Assembly: GCA_023433585.1 (NCBI GenBank)
Contig: JAEZCL010000185.1
Span: 1 to 5,867 of the forward strand
DNA length: 5,867 nt
DNA from: Pseudomonadota bacterium
Lineage (GTDB): Bacteria; Pseudomonadota; Alphaproteobacteria; Caulobacterales; Caulobacteraceae
Direction: 5' to 3'
The notes beneath the pieces are model-generated. The model was given only the letters and a program-made list of their open reading frames with translations, ran no database searches and had not been told where the DNA came from. The stretch's first letter is position 1. Every line of letters begins with the position of its first letter. A program made the translations under genes and the position numbers. Positions 1 through 4,838 of this stretch are shown here, in pieces.

Positions 1-2805
1 TGGCAGTTGATCCTGGTGCCGTTGCCCGGCGCGGAGCTGCGGGCGCTGTCCCAGCGGCACCTCTCCCTGCTGGAGCGGCACGTCCGGCTCGGTGGGCCGA
101 CCGACGAGGGGCCGTCGCCGCGTGCGCGGACCGCCGCAACGGAGCTGGTCGCGGCGGTGGACCTGGTGCTGGTGGCCGTCGCCGACGCGCTGCGCCGCGG
201 GCAGGCGCCCCGGGAGGCGTCCACCCTGAGCGGGCGCGAGATCGTGTCGCTGGCACAGGGGAGCGCCCTCGTCTCCACCGGCGGTGCCTGGTGGCTGCGC
301 AGCGCCGGCGGGCAGTTGCGCCGCAACGACGGCGGTCCGGCGGAGATGTCGGGGGAGCGGGAGCTGTTGCTGGTCGCCGAGCGGGACTGGGTGGTGGCCG
401 AGTCGCCGTGCGCGGTGGAGAGCCACGGCAGCTGGGACCTGCTGGTCAGCGGTCAGCTCCGGTCGGCGGTCGACCAGCACGTGGTGCGGCTGCTGCGGAT
501 GGTGGAGACCCGCGTCGAGGAGGCCGACGCGGCCCTGCTGAGCGGCGTGGAGCGGCGCCGGCAGATCGACGCCGAGGTGCTCGCCGCGGCGGCCCGCCGG
601 TCGCTCGGGGTGATCGGCGCGGGCGGTGCGCTCCCGGTTCCGGACACCGAGGCCGGCTTCGACAGGTACGGGCGGGCGGCCTCGGTGGTCCGGGTGGTCA
701 CCGAGGGGATGGGCAGCCCGGTCAACGAGCCGGCCGACCGCAGCGGCGCGCCACTTGACGACCGGGTGGCGGTGCGTGCGGTGTCCCGGGCGTCCAGCCT
801 GTTCCTGCGCGAGGTGCGGCTTCCGGACCGGTGGTGGCGGCGGGACCTGGGGCCGCTCGTGGGGTGGCGGACCGGCGACGACCCGTCCCGGGCCGTCGCG
901 GTGCCGCTGGTGTTCCGCCGGGGCCGCTACCACCACGTCGACCCGGAGACCCGGGCGTACGGGCCGATCGACGCGACGGTCGCCGCGACGTTCGCCGCCG
1001 AGGCGACCCAGGTGCAGGCGCCGCTGCCGCAGGCCGCCCGGATGCGCCACCTGCTGCGGGCCGGGCTCGTCGGTGCGGCCCGCGACGTGCGCGGGCTGCT
1101 CGTCGCCGCCGCCTGCGTGGCGCTGCTGGGCCTGGGCGTGCCGCTGGCCACCGGCGAGGTGCTGGGCCAGTTGGCCCGGCAGGGCGAGGTGGACGGCCTG
1201 TTCGGTTTCCTCGCGCTGATGCTCAGCGCCGCTGTGGTCGCGGGACTGGTCGGCGTGGTGCAGAACCTGCGGTTGCTGCGGTTGGAGGGCCGGTTGCAGT
1301 CCGGCGCGCACCTGGCGCTCTGGGACCGGCTCATGCGGCTGCCCGCCCGGTTCTTCACCGGTCGCAGCAGTGGTGAGATCGCCAACTCGATGTTGGGGAT
1401 CTCGTTCGTCGGCGAGGCGCTGAGCGCGCTGCTGCCGCAGCTCGTCTCCGCGGCCGCGACCGTCGCGGTGACCCTCGGCCTGCTCCTGGTGGTCGAGCCC
1501 GTGCTCGGGCTGTGGGGGGCGGGGATCGTCGCCGTCACCATGCTGGCCTTCGGCGCGTTCGCCGTCCTGATCGTCCGCCGGCAACGGATCGCGCTTCCGG
1601 CCGAGCACCGGGCGGCGGCGATGACCAACCAGTTGCTCGGGGGAATCGTCAAGATCAAGGTGGCGGCCGCCGAGGCCCGGGCGCACGCCCGCTGGTCGGA
1701 GGTGGCCGCGGTGGCCCGGGCGGCGCTGCAACGGGTCCGGCAGAGCCAGGCGGGCCTGGTCGCGTTCGCCACGGTGCTGCCGGTCGCCGGTCAACTGGTC
1801 CTGTTCGCCGTGCTGATGGGACCGCTCGCCGGCCGGGTCACGCCGGCCGACTTCTTCGTCCTCAACGTCAGCTTCGCGATGCTGCTCGGCGCGCTGCTCG
1901 TGCTGGTGTCGGCCGGGGTCGAAGTGATCGCGGCGGTGCCCCGCCTGGGCGGCCTGCGGGACATCCTGCGCGCCGACCCCGAGGCCCGGCCGGACCGGGT
2001 GGACCCGGGCGAGCTGCGCGGTGAGGTCGCACTGCACCGGGTCACCTTCGCCTACCAGCCGGACGAGCCGCCGGTGCTCGTCGACATCGACCTGCACGTG
2101 CGCCCGGGTGAGTTCGTCGCCATCGTCGGGCCGAGCGGCTGCGGGAAGTCCACACTGCTCCGGTTGCTGCTCGGTTTCGAACGCCAGCAGCAGGGCGCGG
2201 TGCTCTACGACGGCCAGGACCTCGCCGAACTCGACGTGCACGCGGTCCGCCGGCAGTGCGGGGTGGTCCTGCAGGACGGCCAGCTCTTCGCCGGCTCGGT
2301 GCGGGACAACATCTGCGGCGCCGGCAGCTTCCCGCTGGACCAGGTCTGGGAGGCGGCGCGGATGGCCGGCCTCGCGGACGACCTGGAGGCGCTGCCGATG
2401 GGGATGAGCACCATGGTGCCGTTCGGCGGCGGGACGCTCTCCGTCGGGCAGCGTCAGCGGGTGCTGATCGCCCGCGCGCTGGCTCCCCGGCCCCGGATCA
2501 TCTTCCTCGACGAGGCGACGAGCGCGCTGGACAACCGGACCCAGGAGGTGGTCACCAGGAGCACCGCGGACCTGGCCGCGACCCGGCTGGTGATCGCCCA
2601 CCGGCTGTCCACGGTCCGCGCGGCGGACACCATCGTGGTGCTCGAAGCGGGGCGGATCGTCCAGCGGGGCACCTACGACGAGTTGATGGACCAGCCCGAC
2701 GGGCTGTTCCACCGGCTGGCGCGACGGCAACTCGTGGACCAGCCGGAACGGTCCGACGCCGTGGTGGAGAGCCGGCAGCCGGACGGGCAGCCCGCGACGG
2801 GCTGA
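1..2805 (+). CDS. NHLM-type bacteriocin ABC transporter, permease/ATP-binding subunit (5' partial)
   Basis: This is an inner-membrane ABC exporter subunit of the type found with NHLP-leader peptides (NHLM bacteriocin system, the ATP-binding protein lacking a C39 peptidase). The frame is open through base 1, so the true start probably lies upstream; a TTG at 7 is only the first possible start inside the window. Residues are numbered from that TTG. Residues 1 to about 350 form a soluble accessory region with no C39 Cys/His motif that I can see. Six hydrophobic segments follow at about 364-384, 400-422, 476-499, 500-524, 585-607 and 616-643. The nucleotide-binding domain is complete: Walker A GPSGCGKST (708-716), Q-loop Gln756, signature LSVGQRQR (811-818), Walker B IIFLDE (831-836) and H-loop His865. 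LSVGQ is a mild variant of LSGGQ. The likely job is export of the mature peptides encoded downstream. The peptidase-bearing ABC partner and HlyD-like adaptor usual in NHLM systems would be upstream, which is inference. The family call is strong; the substrate is inferred from context. Confidence 0.9.
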   Translation, partial: WQLILVPLPGAELRALSQRHLSLLERHVRLGGPTDEGPSPRARTAATELVAAVDLVLVAVADALRRGQAPREASTLSGREIVSLAQGSALVSTGGAWWLRSAGGQLRRNDGGPAEMSGERELLLVAERDWVVAESPCAVESHGSWDLLVSGQLRSAVDQHVVRLLRMVETRVEEADAALLSGVERRRQIDAEVLAAAARRSLGVIGAGGALPVPDTEAGFDRYGRAASVVRVVTEGMGSPVNEPADRSGAPLDDRVAVRAVSRASSLFLREVRLPDRWWRRDLGPLVGWRTGDDPSRAVAVPLVFRRGRYHHVDPETRAYGPIDATVAATFAAEATQVQAPLPQAARMRHLLRAGLVGAARDVRGLLVAAACVALLGLGVPLATGEVLGQLARQGEVDGLFGFLALMLSAAVVAGLVGVVQNLRLLRLEGRLQSGAHLALWDRLMRLPARFFTGRSSGEIANSMLGISFVGEALSALLPQLVSAAATVAVTLGLLLVVEPVLGLWGAGIVAVTMLAFGAFAVLIVRRQRIALPAEHRAAAMTNQLLGGIVKIKVAAAEARAHARWSEVAAVARAALQRVRQSQAGLVAFATVLPVAGQLVLFAVLMGPLAGRVTPADFFVLNVSFAMLLGALLVLVSAGVEVIAAVPRLGGLRDILRADPEARPDRVDPGELRGEVALHRVTFAYQPDEPPVLVDIDLHVRPGEFVAIVGPSGCGKSTLLRLLLGFERQQQGAVLYDGQDLAELDVHAVRRQCGVVLQDGQLFAGSVRDNICGAGSFPLDQVWEAARMAGLADDLEALPMGMSTMVPFGGGTLSVGQRQRVLIARALAPRPRIIFLDEATSALDNRTQEVVTRSTADLAATRLVIAHRLSTVRAADTIVVLEAGRIVQRGTYDELMDQPDGLFHRLARRQLVDQPERSDAVVESRQPDGQPATG

Positions 2806-2818
2806 GGGCCGGTCAGCC
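2800..2818. terminator. Short inverted repeat spanning two convergent stop codons
   Basis: GGCTGA (2800-2805) and TCAGCC (2813-2818) are perfect reverse complements separated by 7 bases. The plus-strand TGA stop of the exporter gene is the end of the left arm. The complement of the minus-strand stop of the MerR gene is the start of the right arm. A six-pair stem in this position could help end transcription from both sides. No T-tract follows on either strand, so it is at best a weak or tract-less terminator, and the symmetry may partly come from two TGA stops facing each other. Confidence 0.3.
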
Positions 2819-3559
2819 GTTGTCGATGACCGCGCCGTCCTCCACGCACACGTCCGTGCCGAGGTGGTTCTCCAGCAGTTCCGCGACGTGCGCCTCGGCC
2901 TGGTTCTCCACGGCCAGCCGGAACGCCTCGGTGAGCACGCCGACCACGCCCTGGGTCAACAGCAGGGTCTCCCGGTCGAGGTCGGCCCAGGACGATCGGT
3001 TGCCGCTGCGCACCAGCTCCGGCGCGAGGGCCAGCAGCCGGGCGGTGACGGCGGCGACCAGATCGTCGGCGACCGGCCGGAGGCTGTCCAGCACCTCGCT
3101 GAGGGTCTGCAACGCCGGCACCGTGCCCACCCGTACCCGATGCAGGTCCAGGGCGGCGCGCAGCGGACGTGGCCGGGAGGTGCGGACGGTGCCGTCGTCG
3201 GCTCGTCCGATCACGCCGTGCCGGGTCAGCGCATGGGCCAGCGCGGGACGGTCGGCGGCCAGGCGCTGCAGCATCGCGGTCAGCCCGTCCGGCGCCTCGT
3301 CACCGGCCCGGACCCCGAGCATGGCCTCGATCGAGACCAGGTTGAAGCCCTGCCGCTGCAGGGCGAGGATCGCGTCCAGCCGGCGGACGTGGGAGTCGTC
3401 GTAGAGCGCGGCCCGGCCGTGCCGAACCGGTGGGGGCAGCAGCCGCCGGGCCTGGTGGGCGCGGATGTTGCGCGGCGACATGCCGACCTTGCGGGCGAGT
3501 TCGTCCACGCTGTACCCGGCCGGGCCGCCGGGTGTCGTCGTCACCTCGTCGATGGTCAC
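2813..3559 (-). CDS. MerR-family transcriptional regulator
   Basis: This is a 248-residue DNA-binding regulator. The N-terminal MerR winged helix-turn-helix spans about residues 16-82: it opens with YSVDELARKVGMSPRNIRAH (16-35), then has the wing region with ALYDDSHVRRL (51-61) and the helix LDAILALQRQGFNLVSIEAM (61-80). About 165 residues of mostly helical, Leu/Ala/Val-rich sequence follow, presumably the effector and dimerisation part. It matches no ligand-binding domain I can name. Only one Cys is present (residue 238), so a classical Cys-based metal site as in MerR or CueR is not supported. The GTG start was chosen because GGAGG lies five bases upstream and the MerR fold begins soon after; the frame stays open upstream to 4003 but that stretch is Arg/Pro-rich and non-family. 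The gene diverges from precursor peptide 1 and converges on the exporter gene with 7 bp between stops. It is the obvious candidate regulator of the cluster, as activator or repressor, though the target is inferred. Confidence 0.87.
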   Translation of the reverse strand: MTIDEVTTTPGGPAGYSVDELARKVGMSPRNIRAHQARRLLPPPVRHGRAALYDDSHVRRLDAILALQRQGFNLVSIEAMLGVRAGDEAPDGLTAMLQRLAADRPALAHALTRHGVIGRADDGTVRTSRPRPLRAALDLHRVRVGTVPALQTLSEVLDSLRPVADDLVAAVTARLLALAPELVRSGNRSSWADLDRETLLLTQGVVGVLTEAFRLAVENQAEAHVAELLENHLGTDVCVEDGAVIDNG

Positions 3560-3564
3560 GGTGG

Positions 3565-3569
3565 CCTCC
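3565..3569 (-). promoter_or_regulatory. Ribosome binding site fixing the MerR start
   Basis: The plus strand reads CCTCC, that is GGAGG on the coding strand, five bases before the GTG at 3559. This is the feature that favours the 248-residue reading over much longer in-frame extensions reaching 4003. Confidence 0.7.
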
Positions 3570-3620
3570 GGCAGCACTCGGTGACGGAACACGGCAGCCG
3601 CCGGACCGCTGTCACGGTGG

Positions 3621-3636
3621 GCGATCCGACGATCGC
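3621..3636. repeat. Perfect inverted repeat GCGATC-N4-GATCGC
   Basis: Six-base arms (3621-3626 and 3631-3636) are perfectly complementary around a CGAC loop. It lies between the inferred leftward promoter and the MerR start, so it could be an autoregulatory operator or a small RNA hairpin in the MerR leader. Short GC-rich palindromes of this size also arise by chance. Confidence 0.35.
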
Positions 3637-3672
3637 AGCGTAGGTGCGGGCGCCGCGCGGGTGACAGGCGAG

Positions 3673-3701
3673 GAATTACTACTTGTTCACACTGATGACA
3701 A
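3673..3701 (-). promoter_or_regulatory. Candidate promoter for the MerR gene
   Basis: Read on the minus strand, TTGTCA (complement of 3696-3701) and TAATTC (complement of 3673-3678) are separated by 17 bases. This is close to a housekeeping -35/-10 pair and lies in an AT-rich island within GC-rich surroundings. It predicts a MerR transcript with a leader of about 100 bases. It overlaps the rightward promoter candidate almost completely, so the two would interfere with each other. Confidence 0.45.
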
Positions 3702-3711
3702 TCATTAGAAT
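3683..3711 (+). promoter_or_regulatory. Candidate promoter for the precursor/YcaO operon
   Basis: TTGTTC (3683-3688) and TAGAAT (3706-3711) are spaced by 17 bases, a good actinobacterial housekeeping-type match with TAG-N-N-T as the -10. Transcription would start near 3718 and give a leader of roughly 210 bases before the GTG of precursor 1. The spacer between the two boxes contains the TGATGACAATCA dyad, the usual position of MerR-family operators, although that family often prefers longer spacers (19-20 bases). Confidence 0.5.
3693..3707. promoter_or_regulatory. Candidate operator dyad between overlapping divergent promoters
   Basis: TGAT (3693-3696) and ATCA (3701-3704) are inverted around GACA. 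A wider 7-1-7 reading, TGATGAC-A-ATCATTA, matches at five of seven positions. The site lies in the spacer of the rightward promoter and covers the -35 of the leftward one, so one bound protein could affect both. The adjacent MerR protein is the first candidate. The AT-rich 7-1-7 pattern also loosely recalls Fur/Zur-type boxes, so a metal-responsive regulator cannot be excluded. The call rests on position and symmetry only. Confidence 0.4.
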
Positions 3712-3914
3712 CGCCAATCCGCGTCACGCCGTTGATTTCCATTACCCGGCTTTCGCCGCGGCGCGGACCTGTCGCGGCCGCATTCGATGAAATTCCCACT
3801 CGTCGGGCGGGCCGGAACGGCCGGTGGCCCACGATGAATCGGAACCGGCGGCCCGGACCCTCCCGCGCTGCCTGTCGCCGCCCCCGGTGTCGTCGTGGGC
3901 GGCCGACCGTCGAA

Positions 3915-3919
3915 GGGAG
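3915..3919 (+). promoter_or_regulatory. Ribosome binding site deciding the GTG start of precursor 1
   Basis: GGGAG, within GAAGGGAG, ends seven bases before the GTG at 3927. It favours this start over the in-frame ATG at 3834, which lacks a comparable site. Confidence 0.6.
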
Positions 3920-3926
3920 CAGGGGT

Positions 3927-4289
3927 GTGACAAATGTCGATCGAGCGGTCTTCGTGGCCGCGTACAGCCGGCTGGTCGCCGACGTCTGGGCCGACCCGGC
4001 CAAGGAGCAGGCGCTCGACCGGGACCCGCGGGGGTTCCTCGCCGGCTATGGCCTTCACCTGCCCGAAGAGGTGCAGGTCCGGGTGGTCCGGGACGTCGCC
4101 GACGCCGATCCGGACCTCGAGGTGCAGGTCAAGTCGTGGGAGCTGGCGGAGTCCAGCGGCGCCTTCGTGCTCTTCGTGCCCTCGCTGCTGCCGGTGGCCG
4201 AGGCGGAGCTGGCCGAGGACGAGCTGGACAGCGTCGTCGCCGGTCTGGACTCCAGCTGCGCGTGCTGCTGCCCGTGCTGCTGCACCTGA
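3927..4289 (+). CDS. NHLP-leader RiPP precursor peptide 1, Cys-rich core
   Basis: This is a 120-residue precursor with a nitrile-hydratase-alpha-like leader and a short C-terminal core. The leader shows the family layout: a helical start (about 6-35, with AYSRLVADVWADP), the DPRGFLAGYGLHLPEEVQVR segment (33-52) echoing the DP..AL...G...P.GVEV pattern, a beta-rich middle, and the acidic stretch AEAELAEDELDSVVAG (91-106) before the cleavage site. The site reads VVAG-L rather than the usual VAGG. Cleavage after Gly106 would release LDSSCACCCPCCCT (107-120). All seven Cys of the protein are in the last ten residues. Such a core is a natural substrate for YcaO-catalysed heterocyclisation to thiazolines/thiazoles; the two Ser and one Thr are further candidates. 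The GTG start has a good ribosome binding site and gives the usual leader length. It is probably the first gene of an operon with precursor 2 and the YcaO gene. Modification and final product are inferred. A metal-binding Cys tail is the main alternative. Confidence 0.88.
   Translation: MTNVDRAVFVAAYSRLVADVWADPAKEQALDRDPRGFLAGYGLHLPEEVQVRVVRDVADADPDLEVQVKSWELAESSGAFVLFVPSLLPVAEAELAEDELDSVVAGLDSSCACCCPCCCT
4261..4283 (+). repeat. 12-base-period direct repeat encoding the (Ala/Pro)-Cys-Cys-Cys units
   Basis: CGTGCTGCTGC occurs at 4261-4271 and again at 4273-4283, within codons for Ala-Cys-Cys-Cys and Pro-Cys-Cys-Cys. All seven Cys codons of the core are TGC. The pattern fits an internal 12-base duplication that expanded the core, or slippage in a TGC-rich tract. 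Confidence 0.6.
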
Positions 4290-4297
4290 CACCGATG

Positions 4298-4325
4298 TCT
4301 GCCGCCCGCCGGTCGGCGCGGCAGA
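4298..4325 (+). terminator. Intercistronic hairpin, possible attenuator after precursor 1
   Basis: TCTGCCGC (4298-4305) pairs perfectly with GCGGCAGA (4318-4325). Inside, CCG (4306-4308) pairs with CGG (4314-4316), leaving one bulged base and a CCGGT loop. The stem is strong and begins nine bases after the precursor 1 stop. Only a weak T-containing stretch (ATTCT) follows, so it may be a partial terminator, an RNase barrier protecting the upstream message, or both. It would allow more precursor 1 than downstream enzyme to be made from one transcript. Confidence 0.45.
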
Positions 4326-4350
4326 TTCTGATGGCAGTCAGCGGAAATCC

Positions 4351-4380
4351 TTGATTGCCGAACCTCGATCTTCCTAGCGT
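4351..4380 (+). promoter_or_regulatory. Possible internal promoter before precursor 2
   Basis: TTGATT (4351-4356) and TAGCGT (4375-4380) are 18 bases apart in a locally AT-richer part of the 144-base spacer. If active, it would give precursor 2 and the YcaO gene their own transcript with a leader of about 45 bases. The match is moderate. Confidence 0.3.
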
Positions 4381-4417
4381 TCTCGCCACAGCAATTAACC
4401 GCCCGGCCCGCAGCCCC

Positions 4418-4426
4418 AGGAAAGGA
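4418..4426 (+). promoter_or_regulatory. Ribosome binding site of precursor 2
   Basis: The purine run AGGAAAGGA lies seven bases before the ATG at 4434. It is the strongest translation signal among the plus-strand starts here and settles the start of precursor 2. Confidence 0.65.
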
Positions 4427-4433
4427 CCGAACG

Positions 4434-4808
4434 ATGAGCAACGACGAGCAGGAATACGGCGCGAGATTCGTGACCAAGTACTCGGAACTGGTCACCGCGG
4501 TGTGGCGCAGCGACGAGGAACTGCAGCGGCTCCTCGCCGACCCGACCGGCTACGCGACGGCGGCCGGCCTGCCGGTCGCCCCCGGCGCCACCGTCGAGGT
4601 CGACCGCGCCCAGCCCGCCACGCTCTACACCAAGGAGCAGATCGTCGCCGACTGGTCCGGTACGCCCGGCCGGCACGTGCTGCACGTGCCCGAGGTGCCG
4701 CTGGTCGACCTCAACGAGCTGACCGAGGCCGAGCTGGAGACCGTCGCCGGTGGCGTGGCGCCGGCGGCCGACAACAACGTCAACATCATCGCCGTCCTCA
4801 TCGTCTGA
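4434..4808 (+). CDS. NHLP-leader RiPP precursor peptide 2, hydrophobic Cys/Ser/Thr-free core
   Basis: This is a 124-residue precursor whose leader is related to that of precursor 1. RFVTKYSELVTAVWRSDEEL (11-30) parallels the AYSRLVADVWADP stretch there, and LADPTGYATAAGLPVAPGATVEV (34-56) gives the nitrile-hydratase-like DP...G...P.G.TVEV pattern. The leader ends in LNELTEAELETVAGG (93-107), a textbook double-Gly site for C39 peptidases. Cleavage would release VAPAADNNVNIIAVLIV (108-124): a Pro near the start, a polar DNN centre and a strongly hydrophobic tail. The whole protein has no Cys, and the core has no Ser or Thr, so azoline formation by the neighbouring YcaO enzyme is impossible on this core. 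Thioamidation of the backbone, another modification, or no modification are the remaining options. The gene is followed after 30 bases by the YcaO gene, so the two are almost certainly co-transcribed. Confidence 0.88.
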   Translation: MSNDEQEYGARFVTKYSELVTAVWRSDEELQRLLADPTGYATAAGLPVAPGATVEVDRAQPATLYTKEQIVADWSGTPGRHVLHVPEVPLVDLNELTEAELETVAGGVAPAADNNVNIIAVLIV

Positions 4809-4838
4809 GTTCCCCTCCGCACCCCGCCGGGAGCCTCG

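Larger units (their letters stand above)
3560..3926. other. Divergent intergenic control region (367 bp)
   Basis: No protein gene is supported here. The region separates the MerR gene (leftward) from precursor peptide 1 (rightward). It contains a distinctly AT-richer island at about 3671-3745 holding two opposed promoter-like sequences and a dyad, and a GCGATC inverted repeat on the MerR side. On the precursor side there is a GC-rich leader of roughly 210 bases with a small hairpin (GGCCG 3810-3814, GAA loop, CGGCC 3818-3822). An in-frame ATG at 3834 could extend precursor 1 by 31 Arg/Pro-rich residues, but it has a poor ribosome binding site. I see no tRNA, riboswitch or repeat array. Confidence 0.75.

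Noticed and set aside
2256..3404. 382-codon plus-strand ORF spanning the exporter end and the MerR gene
   Set aside because: It reads across two genes with strong family evidence in other frames and has shadow-type composition throughout.
3787..3837. Small upstream ORF of 16 codons in the leader of precursor 1
   Set aside because: It has no ribosome binding site and its composition is just that of the surrounding GC-rich DNA. Its overlap with the ATG at 3834 is likely chance.
3834..3926. ATG start giving precursor 1 a 31-residue Arg/Pro-rich extension
   Set aside because: No good ribosome binding site precedes it, and the extension is not leader-like. The GTG at 3927 has GGGAG at a proper distance and starts where the family leader starts.
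3560..4003. Longer MerR protein starting at 4003 (396 residues)
   Set aside because: The extra 148 residues are Arg/Pro-rich, read antisense through the start of precursor 1 and through the promoter island, and match no MerR feature. GGAGG before the GTG at 3559 supports the short form.
4257..4289. Metallothionein as the primary identity of the Cys-rich protein
   Set aside because: The Cys cluster is confined to a ten-residue tail behind a full NHLP leader and beside a YcaO gene and NHLM exporter, which fits a peptide precursor far better. Metal binding remains possible for the product.
3705..4292. 195-codon minus-strand ORF opposite precursor 1
   Set aside because: It is a shadow of the precursor coding strand and of the control region, with no recognisable domain and no supported start.
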